Source: Cercophora sp. LCS_1
Lineage: Eukaryota > Ascomycota > Sordariomycetes > Sordariales > Lasiosphaeriaceae
Assembly: GCA_036250225.1 (NCBI GenBank)
Contig: JAPZLL010000016.1
Span: 496,001 to 560,000, forward strand
Direction: 5' to 3'
Length of the DNA stretch: 64,000 nucleotides
Each line of letters starts with the position of its first letter. Position 1 is the stretch's first letter. The position numbers and the translations under genes are program-made. Below the pieces are notes generated by a model that was not told the DNA's origin, did not search any database, and was given only the letters and a program-made list of their open reading frames with translations. Below are positions 21,815 to 33,626 of the stretch, piece after piece.

Positions 21815-22275
21815 ATGAAGCTATCCCATCTTTCCGCTTTAGTATTCTCTTCCCTCTGGGCCCTCTGCATAGCCCAATGTGTCAACAACACCTCTGCCAT
21901 TACCCCCTCGCCAGCAAGCGACATGCCGGTATTCTGCACGACTCTCGTCCACGATCTAGCCGCCACGACGTCGTATCTCTCAACCGAAAGCTGCTTCACA
22001 TTCACCACTAGTGATTTCCTCTCGCTGAATCCTCGCCCAAGTCACTGACGCACCGCAGGAATATGCACCAAGACAATTGCCCCAGGACATCAACACTGCT
22101 TGACATACGAACGGACAGATTAAGTCCGGAAACCATGCGTGTACAGCCCCTTTCATCATACCGACGAAGACCTGTTGACGTATCAGCTAGCACAAACTGC
22201 TGTCCGACAACACCCACGGTGAAAATCACAGCGTGCGCGACCACACTCTCCTGCGAGGCCCGTCAGTATGTGTAA
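21815..22275 (+). CDS. Possible small secreted cysteine-containing protein (doubtful, perhaps decayed)
   Basis: An ATG at 21815 opens MKLSHLSALVFSSLWALC, a good signal peptide, followed by Cys- and Thr-rich mature sequence (CVNNTSAITPSP, FCTTLVHDLAATTSY, ESCFTFTT). The frame stops at 22048, but a GTGATT...CGCAG intron (about 22010-22060) would join FTFTT to RNMHQDNCPRTS and run to 22275 with further Cys residues (ACATTLSCEARQYV). Downstream sequence to about 22600 keeps Thr/Pro-rich scraps in changing frames. No family recognised. It may be an effector-like secreted protein or a dead copy. Confidence 0.3.
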
Positions 22276-22911
22276 CCCAACTCCCCGTGGACCACGACAG
22301 AGAAAGGAGGCCAGCAGCTGGTTCTGATCCACTCACCTTCAGGACTGCAACAATCACCAACACATGCTCGTACCGAAACGTCCCCTCGCCGAGCACATAT
22401 CGCACCCTGACCAAGTCGTCAACGACCCGACAAACGACAACAACTGGACCCTTGAGTACCAGCGCGACGCCGACAACGCTTGTACCGACGGAACCGCCTC
22501 GATAAAAGCAAATGATTGTCGAGAAAGACAGAGATGGTGGAGAGTTTTGCCACTACCCGTGGTTCTCGTTCTCGTATTTGGTAGCAATGGAACTTTCGCT
22601 CAATGATAACCATTCTGAGAACCGAATCCTTGTCTGCATGCACTAACGATCCCTCGACCTTCAGCCGCGGCAGGGTATCAATAGGTCCGTGAGCTCCTGT
22701 ATCTCCGGGTCGGGGCCGGGGTCCAGCGAAATCGTCAAATTGCAAAATCCCATTGGTAAAAAATGCCCAATCCCAGCCCACTTGCAGCTCTGCCTGAGGC
22801 CCTTACCGGCCCCCCCTCGGAGGAACCATCAGTCAGCGCCCACACACCGCTGTGGAAAAAGCTTGTCTTCCACCCAGCAACCTCAAATCCATCATTCAAA
22901 GACGCGTCAAC

Positions 22912-25110
22912 ATGTCGACGCCCTCATCTACCCGTCGCAGGCCGCCAAGCGAGTTCATCCTCCCGGATGGCCGGCGCGTGCTTGTCGCTCTGCCTGAAGA
23001 CATCGAGGCTCTCCGGCAGCGATATGCCAACGCCCATGAGGCCGATCCGCCTACCCAGGTTGAAGTTGTCGTTCACGGATCCGATGAGCATCGGCATTTT
23101 CTGGGCGTGACGAAATCGCATCACGAGACGCGTCACGCGCAGTTGCGCGAAAAGGTTGGGCATGAAGTCGTCAACGAGCTTGACTCTGTGCGGGCCCAGC
23201 TTGATGCCGTGTCGACTCAACTTCTGCGGCTGGAGAGTAACGGGAAGGCGAGGTTGAATACGAATTTCGAAAAGTTCGGGTTCGATGCAAAGCTGAGAAC
23301 GTATGGCGATGATGAAGAGAGCGGGGATGGCGAGTCGACGGTTGTCAGCCTGGGTGCTGGTGAGAGGGGTGGCGGGAGTATGAGATTGTTCAGGCGACCT
23401 GTGGTGAAGCAGTATTTTCATCGCGGGTTGCTGTGGAGGTCGGCGGAGGAGACGCAGGTGCTGAGCTTTGAATTGTTTTTCGATTTGCTTTACGGTGAGC
23501 TGCTCCAGATTTGTTGTCTCGTCGTCTGTCCGAAAACTGACCCGGGGATAGTCGGCATCATCGCTATTAACGGTGATCATGCTGCCGAGGAGGCGAATGG
23601 CCATGCTCTGTTGCGTTTCGTTGTCACCTTTGCCATGAGTTGGAAGATTTGGAGTGATGTCCAGCAGCTCGTCAGCTGGTTTGAGACGAATGATATCACC
23701 CAGAGAGTTGAGATCCTGTTTTTGATCGCCTGTCTCCTGGGGTAAGTGGTTGTTTCCCATTAGTTATAGCGTTAGCTGACGTCCCAGGCACACGACAAAC
23801 TCGGTGAGCACCTTCAGCTCCGAACATGACACCTTCACACAGCTCGTCGCTTTTTACTTGGCTGCTCGGCTGTTCAACGCCGTCCACTTTGCTGTAACAT
23901 GTTTTTTTCTGCCGCTAGTCAAAGGTATGATGATAGCCCAGATCACCAATATTCTCATCAGTGCTGCGTTGTGGATTGCGAGCACGACTTTAACAAACGA
24001 CGTCACTACCCACGCCGTCACTGAGACCGCAGCTCACCTCATCGAGGGACGGGCGACCGAAGAAGCTGCAGGTCATGTTGAGGAGAGGCTACCACACACG
24101 GGTCGTCTCGTCCTGGTCTTCATTGCCCTTGCTATCGACTTGTTTGGCAACTCGATTCCGCACATCATGTTCCGGTATGGAAACACAAACACCACACGGC
24201 TGGCCCAGCGATTCGGCCGGTTCTTCGAGTTCTGGCCGGCAATCAACATCGAGCACAAGGTCGAGCGTACCAATGCTTTTGTCGCCCTGGTTTTTGGCTA
24301 CTCGGTGGTGGCCGTGATCTTCCAGAATACCGGCAGTTTTGGGTTGAATGCCTTCCTTGGCAAGTCGATCCTGGGGTTGACACAGGCGTTTGTCTTCAAC
24401 TGGCTGTACTTCGAGGTCGACGGCAATAACATCCAGCTCCACGCGATTCGAAGACATACCAAAACGGGTGCGTTTCCTCTCCTTGGTGTAGTCATCCGCC
24501 ATGTCTGACCCCAACTTCTGCAGCGGTTATCTGGACGCATGCCCATCTGCCCTTTGTTATGGGCTACATCTTGGCCGGAGCTGCTTTGTGTATGCTTGTC
24601 GTCGCCACGGATTGCCCCAACGCGTCATTCGACAACCTGACTCCATTTTACCAGCACCGTTCCAAAGAAACCGTGTCTCTTGGCCTCCGGCTCTACTACT
24701 GCATCGGCCTAGGAGTTGCGCTGCTCTTCATGGGTGTGATATCGTGGAGTCACGAGCATCGTGTGCCACTGGGCATGTGCAAGCTGCCCAAGACGACACG
24801 CCTGGCAGCCAGACTCTTGGTTTGCGTAATCTTGTGCTGTCTGCCAGCCGCGGGCGATAGACTGAACTCGTTAAACCTGGTCGCTGTGACCACTTGCCTC
24901 AGCACCTGGGTGCTGCTTCTTGAGCTTTGGGGCAAGGGGTGCACGACCGAGTCGTTCTTCGGTTTCAGATCTGGGGGTGCAGGAAATAAGTGCCAGTACA
25001 CAGCCCGATGCAGCCAAAAGAGGCTGGAAGGGGCGAGGAAGAGCGATGGCGAGATTGACATTATCGAGCTGGGAAGGACAGAGAAAACGGCCGTGATAGG
25101 GGTGTCGTGA
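22912..25110 (+). CDS. LtrA-family multi-spanning membrane protein
   Basis: Exons 22912-23494, 23552-23741, 23788-24467 and 24524-25110 close in frame to 679 aa. The three introns (57, 46, 56 nt) all obey GT-AG. The N-terminal 170 residues are soluble and charged; then comes the family signature region WRSAEETQVLSFELFFDLLYVGIIAI, with about eight hydrophobic segments to residue 610 and a cytosolic tail. This is the low-temperature-requirement A fold, named from a Listeria gene; in fungi these proteins are widespread but functionally unassigned. A longer upstream start (22852) is possible. It is not linked in function to its neighbours as far as I can see. Confidence 0.85.
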
Positions 25111-25696
25111 AGACAAAACAAAAATTGGTGGAGCGAGATGGATCTCAGCGATGCCAGCAAAAGGCGAATATGGGACCTGAGGTGGGAGAGGTCGCTCAGC
25201 TGAGCCAGGAAACTAGGGGTAACCGACTTGGTTGTGAATGCGAGAGCAAAATGAGATGAGAAATACTACCTCAGATCTAGAAGTGAGGCATGTTAGAAGG
25301 AAGTGACGATAAAGTGTGTCTGGCCATGGTTGATAGCTCTTGCCCGCCTCGACAATGGCAACATCGAACCATTGAGCCTAACCCGTATAACCTGCATTTC
25401 TCTTCCCACACCAACCAATTTTATCTTAACGATCCATATCCATCGTCCGAACAGAAAACGAATTCCGACGTTCGTTCAAACGCGGAACTGGCGACGGTGA
25501 AAGGACCCGTGGGTGTGACGACGCCAAGGCCCAACCCCAGCTGCTCCACATCAACTCTGATCCCTGCACCAAGCCGCGTCTGCACGTCTGAATCTCAAGC
25601 AGCGCGTTTGCAACATAAGAGTTCAACATCCCAACCAAAACAAACATCTGTAATCACAGGATTCACGTCGCAGCTCTTCAAATTTGAGAAGATAAG
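25111..25696. other. Intergenic region upstream of the H3K9 methyltransferase
   Basis: 586 bp, no supported coding frame; holds the dim-5 promoter and 5' leader. Confidence 0.5.
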
Positions 25697-26757
25697 ATGG
25701 AAGAAGTGACCCGCCGGCATTTCTATCAACACGAGCGGCCAGATGTGAGCAGTGCTCAAGTGCCCACTCTCCGAATGGCCAAGTTGACATTGAACAGGAG
25801 CTCGACCCCAAGGAAAAGGAGCGTTGCCATTTCTGCCAGCTCCGATCATTCGCAACACACTCCAAATTTCCCGTATCCATCGTCAACCGGAGTGAAAAGC
25901 ACAAGAAGAGTACCCTCAACCCTGATTTCCGTTTTATTGAGAACTCGGTCATCACCAGAGGCGTCCCCAATGCGCCAGACACCTTCCGGTCTGGGTGCGA
26001 ATGTGAAGAGAACGAAGGCTGCATGTACAGCACTTGCCATTGTCTTCAGGACATGGCGCCCGACAGCGACGAGGAGGCCGACGATGATGGAATGCCGAAG
26101 AAGCGCTTTGCCTACTACTCCACAGGTCAGAAGGCAGGGTTGCTGCGACGTCGGATTCTGGAGAGCCGAAACCCCATCTACGAGTGCCACGCATTGTGCA
26201 ATTGCACGCCAGACTGCCCAAACCGTGTGGTTGAACGCGGGAGAACGGTCCCCCTGCAGATCTTCAGGACTGACAACCGTGGGTGGGGTGTCAGGTGTCC
26301 CGTTCCTCTTAGAAAGGGCCAATTTGTCGACCGATATCTCGGAGAGATCATCACACAAAAGGAGGCTGACAAACGACGCGCTGCTTCGTCGCTGGCACAA
26401 CGGAAAGATGTCTACCTCTTCGCACTCGACAAGTTCACGGATCCTGATTCCCCGGACCCGTGGCTCCGAGAGTCAGTAATGGTGGATGGGGAGTTCATGA
26501 GTGGGCCAACAAGGTTTGTCAACCACAGTTGCGACCCCAACATGCGCATCTTTGCGCGGGTGGGCGATTACGCTGACAGGGTCACGCATGACCTTGCCTT
26601 CTTCGCCGTACGAGACATCCCGCAGAACGAGGAGTTGACATTTGACTATGTCGACGGAGTGGTGGGTTTGGATGACGATGCTAAGGATCCTAAGAATCAC
26701 AAAGACATGACAGAATGTTTATGTGGTGCAAAGAATTGTCGGGGGTGGTTATGGTGA
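25697..26757 (+). CDS. dim-5: Histone H3 lysine-9 methyltransferase, DIM-5/Clr4 type
   Basis: Exons 25697-25744 and 25798-26757 (53-nt intron, GTGAGC...AACAG, phase 0) give 335 aa, close to the 318 aa of Neurospora DIM-5. The spliced N-terminus MEEVTRRHFYQHERPD joins ELDPKEKERCHFCQ and then FPVSIVNR, matching the family. Pre-SET: the zinc-cluster cysteines GCECEENEGCMYSTCHC and YECHALCNCTPDCPN. SET: RGWGVRCPVPL, DRYLGEIIT, RFVNHSCDPN and ELTFDYVDG. Post-SET: CLCGAKNCRGWLW. All catalytic and zinc positions I know are present. There is no chromodomain, as in DIM-5. It trimethylates H3K9 in the nucleus, directing heterochromatin and, in species that methylate DNA, DNA methylation through HP1. 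Confidence 0.95.
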
Positions 26758-27685
26758 GCGGCGTGGTAAGTTTGCACTACCGGGGAATGAGGCGACGATT
26801 GCATTGGTGGCTGGGAGTATGTCCAAATGCCAGTGGTTGTTCCATATCAAGCACACTGAATGGAGCCTCAAAGTTGAAGCGGCAGACTGGCAATAGTACT
26901 GAATTCAGATGACTTATCCCTTCCATCAGGTTGGAAGACGGCTCGAGGATCTGCAATGATCCGCTCTAAATTAACTATTTGACCAAGAATTATGCGGTCG
27001 ATGTGCATCAAGGAAGGCACTTGCCGCGTTCGGAACACATCACCGTGTGCCCGGTTCGGCGTCATCGGGAAGGACAAGGCGCTCCGTGCACGTCGACGAC
27101 ATGACTTACAGACGGTGAAAGTGAGGAAGATAAGGGATTTCTGCCACGAGCACCAATCTCGTCGCGTTATGTTGCATTTACTTGACATCGTTGTGGTTCC
27201 TTCCGTCTCTCAACTCGAAGTTGCGTCTTATCTTGTTTGATAAGCCCCAGCACCTCAAGTCCCCGCAAACGTCAACCGTCCAATCCAGTGGAGTCGTCCC
27301 GCTCGTTGGCGCGATCTCGCTTCTCACCACTGGTGGGGCACTCACACCATTGACAGCGATTGCCTGCCGTTACCGTTGTGCGGTTTGGGGTTCTAGGTTG
27401 CTGACGCTTTCCAAAAGCGATCTCGTACAGGTCAACAGCTCTCACCTGCACCACCTGCAGTTCTCCGCACCGTCAACCTCGCCAACGCACGGCGACGACG
27501 ACGATTCTGACAACAACAAAGTTAAAAGGACCGCCCGCCCACCAACTTGCCGCCCCGCCGTCCTTACGTTGGTTTGACCCGCCGCCATGAACTAGTTATC
27601 CAAGCAGCTGGGTCGAGCTTCGCTACGACTGCGAGATCGCCATACGAGACGGCATCAATCCCCTCCTCGCGAGGCTGACAACGAC
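26758..27685. other. Intergenic region
   Basis: 928 bp between DIM-5 and the ubiquitin-domain gene. Frames on both strands lack recognisable domains. Confidence 0.5.
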
Positions 27686-28834
27686 ATGGTATGTTCCTTA
27701 TTCCCCCGTAACCACGTTCTTTCCATTCCACGTTACTTTTCGCCCCATTGTGTGTCTCGGATCGTCCCTGGTCAGGCGAAGATCCTTGCTCTGGTCAATC
27801 TTCGGTGCGCTGATTGTTTTCCCCCAGGGCTGCTGTGTATCCCGCCCGTCGGGACCCAATTCCCCCTACCCCGGGGGAGCTGGTGTCTCTGGGTCGGCCC
27901 GGGCGATCAATGATGGGCCGCAGACCGCCGGCGCCTCGGGTTCCCAGGCGGGGAACGATGACCCGCTCCAGTCGCCGGCATCCGTGTCGCACCGCCGGCA
28001 CCGCAACCAGTTGCTGTCGCAGCATATAAACAAGCCGCTGCGCCGCCATGAATGGAGCAGTCGGAACAGGGTATGGACAAGCGCAGCTTTGAAGCGAGAG
28101 CGGGTCGAGTTTTTCGACACGAGAGTGACCGGACGACAAGAGGTTTGGCAGACCATCCGTGCGGCACTCGAAGTCCTGTGGATCGCGGATGCGGCCGCCC
28201 GAGATGGTCAAACCCGCCGAGAGGCGGGCCTTGGGGGTCCAAGTGAAGAAGACCCCGCGATTGCGCTAGCCACGGCGCAATCGATCCTCGATGCCGCCGA
28301 CATCACGCTGCCGAGTGGCGATTTAGCTCAAGGAGCCTACGATTCGCTTGGCAACTACTACTCGATGCCCGAGTACATCGTTTCGGACCCCTTGAATCTG
28401 TCACAGGGCCCTGCTCTGGGCGATAGCTTCGAGGATGCAAAGGCCGACTTCACCGCCGGCGAAGAGACTGCAGAGGAGACTGAAGAGGGCGACGAAGTCG
28501 AGCGCCGCAGAGAGGAGAAGGGCAAAGCGGTCTTGGATGTCCGTGACTTAATTTCCGTCCGCGCAAGACTCAGCGACGGTTCAAAGGACGTCATTGTTTC
28601 CGTGGGCAAGGAGGACAATGTCCGCACCATTGCCAGGAGCATCACAGAAGGGGCACAAGTGAGAATCCCAGTATCCGCAAGCGCTTTCCCCATTGCTAAT
28701 CACGATTGTAGCTCCCGCCTAACAAGAAGGTCCGCATTGCGTACATGGGCAAGATCCTAAAAGAGGGTTCGTCTTTACCGGAGCAGGGTTGGAAGTCCGG
28801 CCACGTTGTCAACGCACTGGTGTTCAATCGATAG
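27686..28834 (+). CDS. UBTD/DC-UbP-type ubiquitin-domain protein with predicted lipidated N-terminus
   Basis: Exons 27686-27688 (the ATG alone), 27828-28658 and 28712-28834 give 318 aa. The first intron (139 nt, ATG|GTATGT to CCCCCAG|GGC) yields MGCCVSRPSGPN, a start with Gly2 for myristoylation and Cys3/Cys4 for palmitoylation. After a low-complexity stretch comes the UBTD N-terminal domain (NKPLRRHEWSSRNRVWTSAA, YDSLGNYYSMPEYIV), an acidic linker (EETAEETEEGDEVERRREE) and a C-terminal ubiquitin-like domain (SVRARLSDGSKDVIVSVG, KVRIAYMGKILKEGSSLPEQ) ending VVNALVFNR. The joined exons keep the fold. The animal UBTD family is linked to ubiquitin conjugation and membrane signalling; the fungal role is unassigned. 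Confidence 0.88.
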
Positions 28835-30148
28835 GAGCGTTGCACATTGCTCGAGGCAGATGCAGAGGATTATCTCGGGCTCCCCCATCCTGCATCCCAC
28901 TCGTTCCCCCTCGGCCCTACCGATCAGGACGATCTCCCCTCCGCTGCGCCCCACCGGTCCCCCGTCGACCCTACCGATATCTTCACAGACGATTCGGACG
29001 AAATCACCTTGGCTGGTGAAGTTGAACCCACTCTATACCTGAGAGAGAACGCGTCCAGCATGGCAGCTCGGCGCTCCCCCCGACGCCTTCCGCGCCAGTC
29101 GCGCCAGCTACGCCCTACAAGTATCCATACCGATGCCGCTCAGCAAGTTGAGACCGGGAAAAACCCGAACTACGACGGGTCCTCAATGTTGCCGGAGTCA
29201 CGGTCGGCCCCTGTCATCTTTCCCAACCGGCCCGCGAGACCCAGATTCCCGCCTAACCCATCCCCTCGCGAACGACGTTTTGTCTTGCCCGTATTTCTGT
29301 CCCCACCAGACAGATGCCCCTATCCTGCGAACTCCTACCTAATCATGAAATCCAACTGGTCCGCCGGATTGAGATTCCACGCACCTGCCTAACCCATTGC
29401 CTGAAGGGGGCCTTTTTTCGTCCCGTACTCCCGTCCCTACCGGACGGAAGCACCGAACTCGCGAACCTGGGTGCTCTACCTAATCACGACCGTCCCCTAA
29501 TTAGGCCTTTTCCTTAATCTCGACAATACCCCGTTCAACTCTTCATGTTTTGTTTCTCAGACGACGTTTCGGGCGGTCATCTTACGCAAGCCAAGCGGCC
29601 AAGCGACCAAGTGGTCAGCTTCATGTTGGCTCCGGAGTCAAGGAGCAGGGTTTGTTCTTAGTGATGGGTGGTACTTTGCAGATCTCAGCATGCCTGTACT
29701 TTAAAGATAGTTGTAGATAGCTCGGATGGACGAGATGGAAGCCTAGAGAGAAAGTGCCAATGCTCTACCCTACTCGGCATCATGGGCATGGACAGAAACA
29801 AACATGACAGCCAGTTCATGTAACATAAACCATTCTCCTATTGCACTGCATCTAGCCTGCTATACTCCATGAACATCGTGGGTCTAACAAGATTTTTGTG
29901 TGCCCTTTTGTCGTGCCCCCTCCAACGCACACCCCATGACTGGGACGGATCCAGTCCCGGATCACTCACTCACCCGCTCTTTAGGTCATGAGATGCTTTC
30001 TCTGTATGTCGCTATCCCGGATGTCTGATTGATTCGCTGCAAAGGGTTTGCTATGAGCCTCTAGGCCGGTCTTCATCAAGACTGTCGCTCGAGGCCTCAC
30101 GATGTCTTGAAATGAAATTCATTCACACATTAGCCCTCACCGATTAAC
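28835..30148. other. Intergenic region with imperfect pyrimidine-rich repeats
   Basis: 1.3 kb between convergent genes. Diverged repeats of a CCGTAYTYCYGTCCCYACC... unit at about 29288-29347 and 29422-29488 both end in CTACCTAATCAYGA; related CCCTACCGAT phrases occur near 28915 and 28970. A frame at 28847-29392 crosses the area but shows no domain. Confidence 0.4.
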
Positions 30149-33136
30149 TCAAGCGCTCGACCCGATCTTGTTGAGCCCCTTTAGTGATCCCAGGCTCAGA
30201 GCCAGGCCTTGCGACCTGCTGCGTATCCTGACGAAACCAGTAATCGGCCCGTCCTCACCCTCCTTCTCGATGCTCAAGTTGGCCAGGGCATCCTCACCTA
30301 TGGAACTGTTAGCTTCATGCATACTTGCTGTTTCTTGAAGTAAAAATTGCTTACCGAACACGCTCCTGGCGTACAGGTTCGCACTCAGGAACTGGCAATC
30401 ACCCTTGAGACTGGCTTCAGGCGTCAGGCAGTTCATGTTGGTGCACGCCATCAGCTGGTCCAGGAAATCCCGCAAGCTCTTGGCCTTGCTGTTGATGTTG
30501 ACCTTGTTCTCCCACTCGAACTCGGTCCACATCGTACGGAACTGGGTTTCCGTGCACGTGGCGGGCTGGATGTAGTCCATAATGTCGACGTGGAGATCGT
30601 TGAGGATGACGACATTGGTGTCAGTCGAGTGTGCGCCTTCGTACACAACATTGCCAAAGATGACGCCCGTGTCGGTCGACGAGACCTTGATCGTGCACTG
30701 GACGTTGTGGAAGTCGTGAGGCCCGATATTCTGCGTTGTTGGCCGCTCAACAACCTTGAGGTCTCCAAGGGTAGCAAACTCGACCGACAGGTTCTGAAGA
30801 GTTTCTGTCGTCTGGTTTACTAGGAGCACGTCAAGGACAATGTCGAACTGGTGGACCTTGACGTATGCCTCGGCGTAGACAGGGTCGGAGAAACCGGTAA
30901 GCTGTACGACACGGCTCAGCTTGCCAGACAAATCCTCTGTCGCCCCAGAGTCGCCACCTGCCGCGCGCAGCAGATCAACCTCGATAGAGTCCGCCCCATC
31001 TCCGGCGTTCTTCTTGGCAAGCTGACGGATGGCAACCACATCGTCAACCTGAACGGCAGTTTTGGCACGTTCATGGGCCTCCTTAGCTGCCCTCTTCTTC
31101 TCCTCGACCTGAACCATTGCCCGGAAGGCCTTCCTTGTGTCGTCGAGGTAGACAGTCTCCAACTGCTTGTGAGCGCTGAACTCAGCAAGAGATCTAACGC
31201 AACTCATGATGCGGTCGACAGAGTCCTCGTCAATGGGTGCCTTGACGAACTGTGACTGACCAACACGGATGATCGAAATCATGATAAGCATGGCCTCGGC
31301 CCTGAGAGCGTTCGTTCGGGCAGTGTCGGAAGAGATTTCGGAGTGACGCATGACGAGTTTTGTGAGAGTGGAAGCAAGAACGGTGGCCAGGTAGTAGTCA
31401 CCGTCCAGGATGAGCTGTCGGAGTGGCGGCTTTTGGGAAGCCTTGACAGCTTCCAGTCTAGCAGCGGCCGCAGACTGGCTGGTCAACGCCGTCTCAGTCG
31501 CATAAGTTCCGTCCGCAAGGACCTTTCGGGATCCCGCCGCAGGTGTGGGCTTCGAGTGGCCGTTGGTCTGGTCCTTATCCTTATCCTCTTCCTCCTCACC
31601 AAGCTTGTCCAGCAACCTTTGCTCCGAGTCGACTATCGGAATCTCACCAAGGCTCGCCCGGATCCTCTTCCAGCCCTCGCGAATATCCCTCTCCTCAAGG
31701 GAGTACTCGCCAATAATCCAGAGGATACCGCGGTAGACCTTACCAGCGCGAACTTCACTGAGAGTCTCCACAAGCCGCTGAACAATGGCTGGGCGAAGTT
31801 TGGGGAACTTCTCGACAACCTCTTTCACGAAGTTGATGACGTCAACAGCCGAGGTGTTGTTGAAATCAGCAATGAAATCCATCAGCAACTCAACAACGCT
31901 GGCAGCGACTTCGGAGAACTTGACGGCACATTGGTGGATAGAGTGAATCAAGAGCTGGCGATACTCGCTGTTCTTCTCATACTCCTGGTCGACAGTCTTG
32001 GAGAGTTCTTTCTTGAGGAGGAGCACCACCTCCTCGACGTTCTTGCTTGAGACCATGTCCAGCGCAATCTCCAACGCCTTTTTGCGGACGTCGATATCGG
32101 TGCTGGAGAGGACTCGGAGGATCTCCATGGCGAGGTCATCAAGGATACCCTCGTTCTTTTGCCGGAGCTGGTTGACACGCTCGAGAACAATCAGCTTCAC
32201 ATTATTGTCCGCCTCCTTAATAGCGAGTTCAATAAATTTGCCAGCCGCAGCCTTCACAGCCACAGGATTGTTGGTGAGCGCGGTCAGGGATGAAGCAGCC
32301 TCATACACGACTGTTGATGTGTTGGCTTCCAAAAGGTCAAAGATGAGGCGCAGATATCGCGCCTTGTTCTGTGAGTTTTGAACCGCATCCTTGCGAATGA
32401 ACTCCAGCTCCACCAATTGCAAGAGCTCCTCTGCATTGGGAATGCCATCGAAAACTGTGCTCAGGTACGCAAGCGCCTTGTCGTGGCTAATGGCAGCCAG
32501 AGCTGCGAAGCCGTTCCTCTTGCAAGTCGGATCGTTCTCTCCCTCCAGGAAGGTCGCAATAAGTTCGGGAGCATCCGGGATCAGCTGGGGAGAATGCTGG
32601 TAGATGGAGGAGACAGCAAAGACCGCGTTCTTGCGCACATATGCGTGTCGGTGTTCGAGACAGGAACGGGCGGACGAGAGGAGGGGTTCCAGGAGCTCGG
32701 CCTCCCGCAATTTGCACAGGAATCGTAGCGTGTTGCCTCGGATATACTCGTTCGGGTGTTGGAGATCGTTGCGAATGCCGTTACTGAGCATCTAGTTAGC
32801 TTGTTGAGCTCCATGAAGCAAAGAGGCCACACACCATACAAGGATGAACTCTTGCTTGAGCTTCCCCTGGTTATCCAGTTTCGGGCAGATCTCGTAGTAG
32901 AAGTAAAGGAGCTTCTTGAGAGGTTTAGACTTTGAAGGCATGACAAAGCGGATAATGTGCATGAGTAATTGGGGCATTGGGTCGCCGTTCAGCATGATTG
33001 TGAGAATGCGCTTCATCGTCTCGACCTTGCTCTCGTCGGTCCCCTTCTCCAGCTGCGTGCGCAGGTCCTGGAGAGTGGGTGTGCCCTCGGTGGCACTGTC
33101 TTTGACAAGACTGTAGGCATTTTCGAGGAACGACAT
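30149..33136 (-). CDS. SEC26: Coatomer subunit beta (beta-COP)
   Basis: Exons 33136-32835, 32783-30355 and 30297-30149 close to 959 aa, the normal size for fungal beta-COP. Intron 1 (51 nt) joins EFILV to CNGIRNDLQHPNEYIRG; intron 2 (57 nt, in frame and stop-free if retained) joins YARSVF to GEDALANLS. The adaptin-like N-terminal solenoid (RKNAVFAVSSIYQH, YRGILWIIGEYSLEERDI), a charged linker with DKDQTNGHSKPTPAAGS, and the C-terminal appendage (DIVLDVLLVNQTTETLQN, ATCTETQFRTMWTEFEWENK) are all present. It coats Golgi-to-ER vesicles as part of the COPI heptamer. Divergent from mago across 490 bp. Confidence 0.97.
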
Positions 33137-33626
33137 GGTGGGTGGTGTGTTCGGGGTGTTTGCGCAAAGCGGTGCGGTGTTGGATTATCGAGGGGTGGCC
33201 GGAATGCCTCGACCTTGCTGGCACCGCTCGTTCGGGGCCCAAGGTGTCGCTGCCCTGCGGAGTAGCAGGTTCGGTCGGGTTCGGAGAGGCTCCTCGTGGG
33301 TGGGATGTCGAGCTTGTAGCTTTAGGAGGATTGTTGACGTGAAAGGGGTTCTGGTATCACCTGCGCGGTGAGAGGGACACCTTGGAGTTCAGGATCACTA
33401 CAATATCGAAGGACGGGGGGCCGTGCATGAGATGTGGCATTCTGGCCTGCCCAGTGTTCGGTTTGCCAGCTGTCAGCAAGGGGCCGGCACGTGACAGCCC
33501 GGCAGGGGCTGGTGGGGTTGTGCCCCGCCATTGCTGCCGTCGCGCCGGGGAATTGGGTTTCCAGAGAGAGCTCTTGATCGCCTTCAGAATTTCGCGTCGC
33601 CTGCCCAATTCCCCAAGACGCCCATC
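33137..33626. promoter_or_regulatory. Divergent promoter of beta-COP and Mago
   Basis: 490 bp between the two start codons; no coding frame of its own is supported. Confidence 0.5.

Noticed and set aside
28847..29392. 181-codon plus-strand frame after the ubiquitin-domain gene
   Set aside because: Begins next to the stop codon of that gene and runs through repeat-like pyrimidine-rich sequence; more likely 3' untranslated and intergenic DNA.
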